A DNA stretch of 64,000 bases from Deinococcus sp. (GTDB lineage: Bacteria > Deinococcota > Deinococci > Deinococcales > Deinococcaceae). This document shows positions 55,585-64,000 of the stretch, in pieces; positions within the stretch are counted from its first letter, which is position 1; every line of letters begins with the position of its first letter. The stretch covers positions 1 through 64,000 of the forward strand of contig NZ_JAGLBB010000002.1 of the NCBI RefSeq assembly GCF_018260555.1, read 5' to 3'. The notes beneath the pieces were generated by a model. The model saw only the letters and a list, made by a program, of their open reading frames with translations. It ran no database searches and was not told the DNA's origin. Both the position numbers and the translations under genes were made by a program.

Positions 55585-56397
55585 TCAGCGGGCCGTGGTC
55601 AGTCGGTCAGCCCAGGCGTGCAGGAACGCGCCTAAGTGTTCCTGTTCGGGCACGCGGGCGTCGGCGTGGGGGGTCAGGAGGGGCAGTGATCCGACCTGCA
55701 CGGCGTACGCGGCGACGTCCAGCATGGCTTCGTCGTTGTCGCTGTCTCCGAAGGCCACGGTCCGCGTGTGCGGCACCTTCAGGGCGTCTGCGATCAGGGT
55801 CAGGGCCGCGCCCTTGTGCGCCCCCTGCGGCGTAACGGTCAGGAAGTGCGGGTACGGGTCCTGCGCGCCGGTCAGGACCAGGTGCGGGTGCGTGGTCCGC
55901 AGCCGCCCCGCGAACGCCGCGACCTGCAGGTGGTAGTAACCGACTTTCAGGATGCCTTCGCGCGGCGCGTCGGCCAGCGGGCGGAACTGGCGCACAACCA
56001 TCCAAGGTTCGGGTTCCACTCCGGGCGGCAGGTCCACGAACAGGCCATCGGCGGTGAACAGGACCACGCGCGCGCCGTTCAGTTCATGGGCCAGCGTGGC
56101 TTCCAGGTCCGCGTCACTGAAGCGTACCTCGGTGTGCAGATCATCGCCGATCAGGACGCGGCCTCCGTTGTTCGTGGCGACCGCGTGGGGCTGCATGACC
56201 TGAAGCACCTGCGACGGCGGCGTGTCCCGTCCAGTAATGATGGCCAGTTGCACGCCCAGCGCCCGCAGCCGCGCCAGGGCCTGCGCCGCGTCAGGCTGCA
56301 CCTCGCGCCCCGCGTCGGGGATCAGCGTGCCGTCCAGGTCAAAGGCCATCAGGAGCGGCAGGGTCACGGGCAGGTCGGCGGGCAGGGTCACGGTCAC
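55585..56397 (-). CDS. HAD-superfamily (Cof-type) phosphatase
   Basis: 270 residues. Motif I MAFDLDGTLIPD (catalytic Asp pair), motif II IITGRD, Lys motif in QGAHKGAALTLIAD and motif IV AFGDSDNDEAMLD; the C2B-type cap lies between. Substrate likely a small sugar or nucleotide phosphate, not defined. A leaderless GTG start at 56397 lies 7 nt after TAGGCT (plus 56405-56410). Confidence 0.87.
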   Translation of the reverse strand: MTVTLPADLPVTLPLLMAFDLDGTLIPDAGREVQPDAAQALARLRALGVQLAIITGRDTPPSQVLQVMQPHAVATNNGGRVLIGDDLHTEVRFSDADLEATLAHELNGARVVLFTADGLFVDLPPGVEPEPWMVVRQFRPLADAPREGILKVGYYHLQVAAFAGRLRTTHPHLVLTGAQDPYPHFLTVTPQGAHKGAALTLIADALKVPHTRTVAFGDSDNDEAMLDVAAYAVQVGSLPLLTPHADARVPEQEHLGAFLHAWADRLTTAR

Positions 56398-56470
56398 GCG
56401 CGGCAGCCTAGCGCGTCCGACCGGCAGCGCGCGAGGACACGCGGCACATCCGCCGGGCCGCATGCACTCA

Positions 56471-56605
56471 TACGGACTGCCGTTTGTTTCGCCGACAATC
56501 CGGAATTTCACCGGATGGCCAGCTCCACGTCCGGAGGGCCGTTTCTCTCCCACTCGCATCCGCTCGGACCCGGCGGCTTTGCAGGCCATTCAATCGGAGT
56601 CCGTA
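56471..56605 (+). mobile_element. MITE-like repeat (longer-arm type)
   Basis: 135 bp with left TACGGACTGCCGTTTG, right CGGAGTCCGTA; flanks TCA (56468-56470) and TGA (56606-56608), which do not match each other. It lies in a 278-bp gap. Confidence 0.8.
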
Positions 56606-56675
56606 TGACAGGGGCGCGCCGCCTCCAGTCACGGGGCGGCGCGTTGAAACAGGTGGGCCTGAGCCCGGCTGGGGC

Positions 56676-57158
56676 TTACTCGCCCTGGGTTTCGGGAGCA
56701 GCGGTTTCGGTGGCCGGTTCGGCCTGGGCGGGCGCGGCGGCCTTGGCGGCCTTCTCGGCCTGGGCGCGCGCGGCGTCCTTCATCACGCGGCTGCGGTCGT
56801 TCTTGATGCGGGCTGCCTTGCCGCGCAGGTCGCGCAGGTAGTACAGCTTGGCGCGGCGGACCTTGCCACGTTCCAGCACGGTGATCTTGGCCAGCAGGGG
56901 GCTGCTGAAGGGGAACACGCGCTCGACGCCTTCACCGAAGGAGATCTTGCGAACGGTGAAGCTCTTGCGGCTGCCCGAACCGTTGATGGCGATGACCACG
57001 CCTTCAAAGGCCTGGTTGCGGGTGCGGGTGCCTTCCACGACTTTCGTTTCCACGCGGATGGTGTCGCCGGGGCGGAACTCGGGGGCGTCGGTCTTGATGT
57101 GGGGCTGCTCGACGGCGCGCAGAATGGCGCCACGGTTCGCTTTGATTGCGTGCTGCAT
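56676..57158 (-). CDS. rplS: 50S ribosomal protein L19
   Basis: 160 residues. Core: [69 protein letters not shown]. Longer than the usual ~115 because of a C-terminal Ala/Glu/Lys-rich tail ([20 protein letters not shown]). AAGGAGTCAATC precedes the ATG. Confidence 0.96.
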   Translation of the reverse strand: MQHAIKANRGAILRAVEQPHIKTDAPEFRPGDTIRVETKVVEGTRTRNQAFEGVVIAINGSGSRKSFTVRKISFGEGVERVFPFSSPLLAKITVLERGKVRRAKLYYLRDLRGKAARIKNDRSRVMKDAARAQAEKAAKAAAPAQAEPATETAAPETQGE

Positions 57159-57354
57159 GATTGACTCCTTCGGGCAGCGGACCGTCCCACCATCCCACTG
57201 TCTGCGGGCAGAGACGTTCATGCTCCTGGGTGAACAGGTCGCCGCCAGGGGCAGTCGACCGGACCGTAAGAGTATAGCAGGTGCCAGGCCACTCCGGGCA
57301 AGTGAGGGGCCGCTCACCTTATGAGAATGGGGGGCGGGTCAGTCTGCCTTTGAT

Positions 57355-58140
57355 ATGGATCACGTGAAGGAAACGTTAGGCAGCGCGCTGGTTGATGTCC
57401 GCGAGGATTCTCTGAGGCAGCGCCGCCGCGTGTCGGAATTCCGGGCGCGTGAGCATGTCGGCGCGGCCGGGTGGGCACAGACCAGCGCGCTGGAAGCCAT
57501 GATCCGCGCGGGCCGTGAGGGACTGGCCGCCACGGACGCGCTGCGGCAGGTCGTGCACCTGACGACAGAACAGTTGCGCACACTACCGCTGAATGCGTCA
57601 GGCCCGGAGAGAAGTGCGCAGTCTGAGGCGCTAGGGGATATCCTGCAGAGCAGCCAGGCACAGTTCACGGCGGCGCAGGCGATGGACGTACTGGTCAGCG
57701 AGGCGCTGGACGCCGTGGCGCACACGCCCGTCGATGACCTGAGCGTGGCACGCCTGAAAGCCATTCATGGGCGCGTGCGCGAACAGGTGGCGACCCTGGA
57801 GACGATCATCCAGTCGGCGCAGGTGCAGGCCCGGACGCTGGATCAGATTGGTGAATTGGACCGCGTGAGCGCCGAATTCCACGACCGCGTGGTGGGTCTG
57901 AAGCGCCTCAGCGAGCAGGAACAGGTGCAGACCCTGGCCGAGGAAGGAGAGCATGTCGTGGAACTCATCGGGGCACTGGACGGCGCCGCCCCGCAGCAGG
58001 TGGATGCCCTGAGCCGCATCGGGGAAGCTGTGGCCGAGGAGATGACCGGCACGGGTGCGTCACCCGAAACCCAGGCGCAGGCGCTGGAGGAACTCGCGCA
58101 CCTGATGGCGGAGAAGGCGCAGGGGGTGCGTCAGGACTGA
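57355..58140 (+). CDS. Helical protein of unknown function
   Basis: 261 residues, almost entirely alpha-helical and polar (VREDSLRQRRRVSEFRAREH, ARLKAIHGRVREQVATLETI, EEGEHVVELIGALDGAA), reminiscent of a coiled-coil or signalling bundle (methyl-accepting-like heptads), but no known domain is certain. No membrane segment or signal. The start is ATG 57355 or GTG 57364; TTTGAT directly precedes the ATG. Confidence 0.65.
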   Translation: MDHVKETLGSALVDVREDSLRQRRRVSEFRAREHVGAAGWAQTSALEAMIRAGREGLAATDALRQVVHLTTEQLRTLPLNASGPERSAQSEALGDILQSSQAQFTAAQAMDVLVSEALDAVAHTPVDDLSVARLKAIHGRVREQVATLETIIQSAQVQARTLDQIGELDRVSAEFHDRVVGLKRLSEQEQVQTLAEEGEHVVELIGALDGAAPQQVDALSRIGEAVAEEMTGTGASPETQAQALEELAHLMAEKAQGVRQD

Positions 58141-58279
58141 TCGTCCCGGCCCCGTCCAGGCGGGCCGGACGCGCCTGACCAGCACGGAGCGTAGGATTCA
58201 CCACGTTTACTGGTCAATTCGGCCCGAACACCCGCCTGCGACACGATAAAAGGCCAGCTGCGCAGCGTACAATCCCCGC

Positions 58280-58996
58280 ATGACGCACGCCCCCTTCGAC
58301 GTTCTGGACCTCGGCGTCACGCCGTACCGGGACGCCTGGGACCTTCAGAAACGACACCACGAGCGGGTCGTGGCCGGGAGCCGCCCGGCGCTGCTGCTCG
58401 TGGAACACCCCCCCGTCCTCACGCTGGGCCGCAAGGCCCGTGAGGGAACCAACATCATCGTCACGCGCGACTACCTGAAGGCGCAGGGCATCGAGGTGCT
58501 GGAAGTCGAACGCGGCGGCGACGTCACGTACCACGGTCCCGGCCAGCTGGTCGCGTACGCCATCTTCCCCGTTGGTCGCCGCGTCGCGGACTTCCTGCGC
58601 CTGCTGGAAGGAGCGACCATCAGCGCCCTGCACGACCTGGGCCTCCCGGACGCGCGCCCCAACCCCGGGTACGCTGGCGTGTACGTCTCGGAACGGGACG
58701 TGAACGGCCTGACGTACGACCAGAAGATCGCGTCGTTCGGCGTCGCCGTGCAGCGCAACGTCGCCCTGCACGGCCTCGCGCTGAACGTGAATCCGAACCT
58801 CGGGCACTTCGACCTGATCGTGCCGTGCGGCCTCACGCAGACGCACATGACCAGCGTGCAACGCGAGTACGACCTGCGCGGCCTGGACAGAACGCCCAGC
58901 ATGCAAGACGCCCGGGCCGCCCTGACGCGCGCCTTCCACACCACCTTCGCCCAGTACGACTGGACGCTGCCCACGACCGCCGCAGCAGGGAGCTGA
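58280..58996 (+). CDS. lipB: Octanoyl-(acyl-carrier-protein) transferase
   Basis: Moves octanoate from ACP to lipoyl domains, 238 residues. [21 protein letters not shown] is the family signature; [22 protein letters not shown] holds the catalytic Lys region and [13 protein letters not shown] the catalytic Cys. TACAAT (58268-58273) is 6 nt before the ATG. Operon with lipA. Confidence 0.96.
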   Translation: MTHAPFDVLDLGVTPYRDAWDLQKRHHERVVAGSRPALLLVEHPPVLTLGRKAREGTNIIVTRDYLKAQGIEVLEVERGGDVTYHGPGQLVAYAIFPVGRRVADFLRLLEGATISALHDLGLPDARPNPGYAGVYVSERDVNGLTYDQKIASFGVAVQRNVALHGLALNVNPNLGHFDLIVPCGLTQTHMTSVQREYDLRGLDRTPSMQDARAALTRAFHTTFAQYDWTLPTTAAAGS

Positions 58997-58998
58997 GC

Positions 58999-59991
<993 letters not shown>

Positions 59992-60091
59992 TCCGGACCC
60001 GGAGAGCTACGCCGACCAGCGAGCAGCAGAGGAACGGAGGTTGGCACAAGGCATACTCTGTCTATTCCCACCCGCTCTGCGGGACAGGTCA

Positions 60092-60224
60092 TACGGATTC
60101 CGCTCCACTGCGCCACAGTCGGAAAAGCGCCGCCTGTGGCTCCATACCGCGAAACCCGTCTGCTATTCCTACTCGCGTCCGCTCGGATTGATTCAGAACT
60201 GCACCGAATCAATCGGAATCCGTA
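60092..60224 (+). mobile_element. MITE-like repeat
   Basis: 133 bp common type flanked by TCA on both sides (60089-60091, 60225-60227). It occupies a 350-bp gap after lipA; the rest holds no supported gene. Confidence 0.88.
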
Positions 60225-60341
60225 TCAGATTGTAGAACAGCTCTCATGAACAGCCGGGGCCAGTGCGTGCCCCGGCCGCTTGCAGACCGTAACGCCCCGC
60301 TAATCCGCTCGGCGCACGCTGCGGGCAGGAGGTTTGACCAC

Positions 60342-61196
60342 ATGCCGGAACCCAGACTCGTGCAGGATGCCATGCACCGCCCCGCCGTGACCATCGGCGC
60401 GCATGAACCACTCAGCGCCGCCGTGGTCGCCATGCAGGAACTCGGCGTGAAACGCCTGCCGGTCGTGCAGGACGGCCGGGTGGTGGGCATCGTGACGGAC
60501 GGCGAGGTGCGCCGCGCCCTGCCCGCCCTGAGCGAGGGCCTGAGCCCCTGGGCGTTCACGGACCGCGTGGGTCGCGTGCGCGTCGGCCAGACTATGCGGC
60601 AGCCCGCGCTGACCACCACGCCCGGCACGCCCCTGACGGCCGCGATCCGCGTGATGCTGGACCGCCGGGTGGGCGGGCTGCCGGTCGTGGACCCCGACAC
60701 GGATGAACTGCTCGGCATGCTGACCCTGACAGACGTGCTACGCAGCGAGGCGCACCGACCCCGGTTGCAGTGGGGGTCGGCCGATCAGCACATGACCCGG
60801 AATGTGATGACCGTAGGCGCCGATGACCCCCTCAGTGACGGCGTGGACCGGCTGCACAGGGCGCGGCTGCGGGTCCTGCCGGTCATGGACGGCACGACCC
60901 TGGTGGGCGTGCTGCACGAAACCGATGTGGCAGCGGCCCTGGACCGCGCAGCGGGAGCGCAGGCATCCACCGTACTGGGCACGCAGTTGCTGGTGCCAGA
61001 ACAGAAAGTCCGTGACCTGATGCGGCCTCCCAGCGGTTACCTGCTCGAGGGAACGCCCATGCGTGACGCCCTGACCCGCATGCTGGAAACCGACGTGCAC
61101 GGCCTGCCGATCATCGACAGCGGCGGTGAACTGCTCGGCGTGATCACCATCAGCGACGTTCTGAGAACCCTTCTGGGCGAGAGACCGCCCGCCTGA
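60342..61196 (+). CDS. Protein with four CBS domains
   Basis: 284 residues made of two Bateman modules: VQDAMHRPAVTIGAHEPLSA.. VGIVTDGEVRRAL; VGQTMRQPALTTTPGTPL.. LGMLTLTDVLRSE; MTRNVMTVGADDPLSDG.. VGVLHETDVAAAL; VRDLMRPPSGYLLEGTPM.. LGVITISDVLRTLL. CBS modules bind adenosyl ligands; no catalytic domain is attached. ATG 60342 is preferred because GCAGGAGGTTTGACCAC provides a Shine-Dalgarno; an ATG 96 bp upstream is in frame. Confidence 0.88.
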   Translation: MPEPRLVQDAMHRPAVTIGAHEPLSAAVVAMQELGVKRLPVVQDGRVVGIVTDGEVRRALPALSEGLSPWAFTDRVGRVRVGQTMRQPALTTTPGTPLTAAIRVMLDRRVGGLPVVDPDTDELLGMLTLTDVLRSEAHRPRLQWGSADQHMTRNVMTVGADDPLSDGVDRLHRARLRVLPVMDGTTLVGVLHETDVAAALDRAAGAQASTVLGTQLLVPEQKVRDLMRPPSGYLLEGTPMRDALTRMLETDVHGLPIIDSGGELLGVITISDVLRTLLGERPPA

Positions 61197-61234
61197 TCTC
61201 ACGCTCTAGCCAACACGCTGGCGGATGCATATCA

Positions 61235-61367
61235 TACGGATTCCGCTCCACTGCGCCACAGTCGAAAAAGCGCCGCCTGCGGCTCCATACCGCCCAATCC
61301 GTACATTGTTCCCACTCACGTCCGCTCGGATTGATTCGGAACTGCACCGAGTCAATCGGAATCCGTA
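61235..61367 (+). mobile_element. MITE-like repeat
   Basis: 133 bp common type flanked by TCA on both sides (61232-61234, 61368-61370). Confidence 0.88.
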
Positions 61368-61385
61368 TCAGCACGCCCCGCAGGT

Positions 61386-61416
61386 AGAACGAGAGAACCC
61401 CGTCAGTGACGGGGTT
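61386..61416 (-). terminator. Terminator of tRNA-Ile
   Basis: AACCCCGTC (61396-61404) pairs with GACGGGGTT (61408-61416); minus-strand tail CTCTCGTTCT. Confidence 0.7.
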
Positions 61417-61427
61417 TCTGTCTTTGG

Positions 61428-61501
<74 letters not shown>

Positions 61502-61594
61502 GCACCAGTATTGACGTTGCGCTGCCCTCTCAGGCAGGCGGGCATAAATGTATCAGGGGGCCGGGAAGCTGTCAACTGGCGGGGTGTGGTGCGG

Positions 61595-62725
61595 TCAGCG
61601 GGGCCAGGTGGTGGGGGTGCCGGTGCCAGTCAGGGCGGCGTGCATTTCGAGGGCGTAGCGGTCGGTCATGCCGGCCAGGTAGTCGCAGATGGCGCGCGGC
61701 ACGCCGCTCGTCTGGGCAAGGTCGCGGTAGCTGGGGGGCAGCATGCTGGGGCGCTGCTGGAGGGCGGTGAACAGGGCGGCAAGGACGCGGGTGGCCCGCT
61801 CGACCTGCATTTCGACCCGCCAGTGGCGGTACAGGTTGTCGCGCAGGAAGGTGCGGGCGCCGCTCAGGAGCGCCTGCGTGGCGGGGCTGTAGGTGATCAG
61901 GCCGCCGGGGTGGGCACGGACCCCGGCAGCGGTGCTGACGCCGCTCGCGGTGATGGCGTGGTCGCTGGCGTGGGTCAGGTCGCGGATCAGCCAGCCGAGC
62001 AGGTGGCGGTGCAGGGTGCGGCGGCCCTGTTCGGTCAGGGGGTGCGGGTGAACGCGGGTGGTGGTCAGGAGTTCCTGCCAGAGAGGCAAACCTGAGAGCT
62101 GGTCGGGGGTAATCAGGCCGCTGCGCAGGCCGTCGTCGAGGTCGTGGGCGGTGTACGCCAGGGCGTCGGCGGCGTCCACGAGTTGCGCTTCGAGGCTGGG
62201 CTGGCCCAGGCCGCCTCGGTGGTGTTTGTTCAGGCCGTCGAGGGTATCCAGGGTCAGGTTCAGGCCCGCGTACTCGCTTTTGGGGTGTTCGAGCAGCGTG
62301 ACGATGCGCCGCGCCTGGAGGTTGTGGTTAAAGCCACCGTCGCCTTGCATCAGGGTGTTCAGCACGCGTTCTCCGGCGTGCCCGAAGGGAGGGTGCCCCA
62401 GGTCGTGGGCCAGGGCGATGGTTTCGGCCAGGGTTTCGTTCAACCCGAGGCTCAGGGCGACGCTGCGGGCGACCTGCTGCACTTCCAGGGTGTGGGTCAG
62501 GCGGGTGCGGTAGTGGTCCCCGGCGGCCGAGAGGAACACCTGCGTCTTGGCTTCTAGGCGGCGGAACGCGGTGGTGTGCAGCACGCGGTCCCGGTCGCGC
62601 TGGAAGCCGGTGCGGGTGTCGCTCTCGGCTTCCGGGTGCTCGCGGCCGCGGTGGTCTCGGCTCAGGGTGGCGTGGGGGGCCAGGGTGCTGGCCTCGCGGG
62701 CTTCCAGGTCGCGGCGCGTGATCAT
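61595..62725 (-). CDS. dGTP triphosphohydrolase-like HD protein
   Basis: 376 residues of the dGTPase family that hydrolyses dNTPs to nucleoside and triphosphate. HD-domain motifs: RTRLTHTLEVQQVARSVAL (H..), ALAHDLGHPPFGHAGERVL (HD pair), HHRGGLGQPSLEAQLVDAADALAYTAHDLDD (metal Asp). An N-terminal RTGFQRDRDRVLHTTAFRRLEAKTQVF block is typical. CACACT (plus 62732-62737) is 6 nt before the ATG. Housekeeping dNTP control is the default reading; an anti-phage role is not indicated by context. Confidence 0.9.
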   Translation of the reverse strand: MITRRDLEAREASTLAPHATLSRDHRGREHPEAESDTRTGFQRDRDRVLHTTAFRRLEAKTQVFLSAAGDHYRTRLTHTLEVQQVARSVALSLGLNETLAETIALAHDLGHPPFGHAGERVLNTLMQGDGGFNHNLQARRIVTLLEHPKSEYAGLNLTLDTLDGLNKHHRGGLGQPSLEAQLVDAADALAYTAHDLDDGLRSGLITPDQLSGLPLWQELLTTTRVHPHPLTEQGRRTLHRHLLGWLIRDLTHASDHAITASGVSTAAGVRAHPGGLITYSPATQALLSGARTFLRDNLYRHWRVEMQVERATRVLAALFTALQQRPSMLPPSYRDLAQTSGVPRAICDYLAGMTDRYALEMHAALTGTGTPTTWPR

Positions 62726-62794
62726 GCGGTCAGTGTGGCAGACGGCGCGGGGGCGCGGGGTGCGGGTTGGGAGCAGGTGCTTTACAGTCTGGGC

Positions 62795-63340
62795 ATGAGC
62801 GGAAGTCAGGACGGGCCGGGCGCGGCGGGCACGCGGGTGGTGTTCGACGGGCACATCGTGCGCCTGGAAATCATGGACGGCAAATGGGAGATCGTGCGGC
62901 ACGCGAGCGCCGTGGCGGTCCTGGCCCTGAACGGGCGCGGCGAGATGCTGTTGGTGCGTCAGGCGCGGCGGGCAGTGGGCGCCGTGACGGTAGAGGCTCC
63001 GGCGGGCCTGATCGACGCGGGCGAGGACCCGGTGGGCGCGGCGCGGCGGGAGCTTCAGGAGGAAGCGAAACTGGACGGGGACATGGAACTCCTGACGCGC
63101 TTTTACTCCAGTCCCGGCTTTTGCGATGAGGAACTGTTCGTGTTCCACGCGACGAACCTGCGGCAGAGTAAGTTGCCGCACGACGAGGACGAGGAAGGCA
63201 TCGAGGTGCTGTGGCTGCCGCCCTCGCAGGTACTGTCGGGCCTGCGGGACGGGTCGCTGATCGGAAGCGCCTCGACGGTAACGGCGGCCCTGTACGGCCT
63301 TCAGGTGCTGGCCGGGGGCGCCGGGCAGGAGCTGTCGTGA
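62795..63340 (+). CDS. Nudix hydrolase (ADP-ribose pyrophosphatase-like)
   Basis: 181 residues. Nudix box GLIDAGEDPVGAARRELQEE fits G-x5-E-x7-RE-U-x-EE. The N-terminal beta segment TRVVFDGHIVRLEIMDGKWE and the SSPGFCDEELFVFHA insertion are typical of ADPRase/NudF. TACAGT (62783-62788) is 6 nt before the ATG. The stop overlaps ribF (GTGA). Confidence 0.9.
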   Translation: MSGSQDGPGAAGTRVVFDGHIVRLEIMDGKWEIVRHASAVAVLALNGRGEMLLVRQARRAVGAVTVEAPAGLIDAGEDPVGAARRELQEEAKLDGDMELLTRFYSSPGFCDEELFVFHATNLRQSKLPHDEDEEGIEVLWLPPSQVLSGLRDGSLIGSASTVTAALYGLQVLAGGAGQELS

Positions 63341-64000
63341 AGACGTACGTCTCCCCTACCCAGCGCCCGGACACGGCGACGGTCGTGGCAATCGGGTCGT
63401 TCGACGGCGTGCACCTGGGTCATCAGGCGCTGATCGCGCAGTTGAAAGCCAAGGCGCGCGAGCACCGCGTGCCGAGCGTGGTGTACACCTTCGACCCGCC
63501 CACGCGGGTGCTGACGCAGGGCGTGGAGTTCCTGTCCACCCTGCCCGAGAAACTGGACCTGCTGGACCGCTACGGGATCGACGAGACGATCGCGGCGTCG
63601 TTCACGCCGGAGTTCGCGTCCCGGCCCAAGGAGGCGTTCCTGGACGACCTGCGGCAACTGCGGCCGCGCACGGTCGTGGTCGGCGAGGACTTTCATTTCG
63701 GGCGGGGCCGGGCGGGCGGCGTGGACGATCTGCGCCGGGTCGCGCCGGAGGTGGTGACGCTCCCGATGCATCAGCTGGGCGGTGAGGACATCAAGAGCAC
63801 CCGCATCCGCGAGTACCTGCGGGCCGGGGACGTGGTGGGCGCGGGCCGCCTGCTGGGCCGCCACTACGACGCGCAGGGCGTGGTCGTGCAGGGCGACCGC
63901 CTGGGGCGCACCATCGGCTGGCCCACCGCGAACATCCGCGTGCCGGACGGCAAGGCCCTGCCGCTGGGCGTGTTCGCAGTGGTGGCGGTCGGGGACCCGG
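63337..64000 (+). CDS. ribF: Bifunctional riboflavin kinase / FAD synthetase, 5' part (runs off the window)
   Basis: The frame is open from a GTG overlapping the Nudix stop to the window edge (~221 residues). FAD-synthetase nucleotidyltransferase motifs: AIGSFDGVHLGHQAL near residue 19, TFDPPTRVL, VVVGEDFHFGRGRAGG and STRIREYLRAGDV. The riboflavin-kinase domain begins at GRTIGWPTANIRVP. Makes FMN and FAD. The remaining C-terminus lies beyond 64000. Confidence 0.94.
   Translation, partial: MKTYVSPTQRPDTATVVAIGSFDGVHLGHQALIAQLKAKAREHRVPSVVYTFDPPTRVLTQGVEFLSTLPEKLDLLDRYGIDETIAASFTPEFASRPKEAFLDDLRQLRPRTVVVGEDFHFGRGRAGGVDDLRRVAPEVVTLPMHQLGGEDIKSTRIREYLRAGDVVGAGRLLGRHYDAQGVVVQGDRLGRTIGWPTANIRVPDGKALPLGVFAVVAVGDP

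Noticed and set aside
61595..62725. dGTPase-like HD protein as a dNTP-depleting defence gene
   Set aside because: The family is widespread housekeeping; neighbours are tRNA-Ile, Nudix and ribF, with no defence context.

Overview
The window is GC-rich, gene-dense chromosome that most likely comes from a Deinococcus species. The evidence is the gene content (OpcA, MqnC, a Thermus-like pilM-N-O-W-Q cluster, an alpha2-type glycyl-tRNA synthetase) and the promoter style. Close to thirty genes start 6-10 nt after a TANNNT -10 box with no Shine-Dalgarno sequence, which is the leaderless arrangement known from Deinococcus. Most genes are housekeeping; no prophage, CRISPR array or dedicated defence island was seen.

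Layout. 1-1.4 kb: the 3' end of an IS5-family transposase inserted in a LysR gene. 1.4-5.5 kb: cysS behind a putative Cys leader-peptide attenuator, a DUF697 membrane protein, a small unknown gene, and mqnC (menaquinone by the futalosine route). 5.9-10.5 kb: an oxidative pentose-phosphate operon gnd-zwf-opcA-pgl. 10.5-16.5 kb: queG, a glutamine cyclotransferase, tmk with a Nif3-like gene, a TrmB-type regulator and four tRNAs (Met, Ala, Val, Ile2). 16.6-25.3 kb: glgA, an acetyltransferase-like gene, a TrmJ-like methyltransferase, an orphan histidine kinase, apaG, an M42 peptidase and dusA. 25.3-35.2 kb: a HelD-like helicase, glyS behind a T-box, a small membrane protein, a Mug glycosylase, a sulfite-oxidase-like molybdoenzyme, and an Asp23/FakA pair. 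35.5-40 kb: a 5'-nucleotidase lipoprotein, murF and a lipoprotein. 40.4-50.1 kb: pilM-N-O-W-Q followed by aroC-K-B-Q. 50.5-64 kb: rplM-rpsI, NfeD/SPFH, a double ABC ATPase, an HAD phosphatase, rplS, lipB-lipA, a CBS protein, tRNA-Ile, a dGTPase-like gene, a Nudix hydrolase and the start of ribF.

The most striking overall feature is a dense family of about 20 short (mostly 133-135 bp) intergenic elements. They share terminal inverted repeats (TACGGA..) with the IS5-family element at the left edge, and many are flanked by 3-bp TNA duplications. They look like MITEs of an IS1031-type element. Because TGA and TAA are themselves TNA targets, many copies sit exactly on stop codons; one sits inside the GTG start codon of queG and rebuilds it.

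Other notable signals: a sharply bounded AT-rich patch of about 480 bp inside pilQ; recurrent 15-bp tandem repeats in glgA, glyS, trmJ, pilW and one intergenic region; two different aminoacyl-tRNA-responsive leaders (cysS and glyS); and a histone-H1-like Lys/Ala tail on glucose-6-phosphate dehydrogenase.
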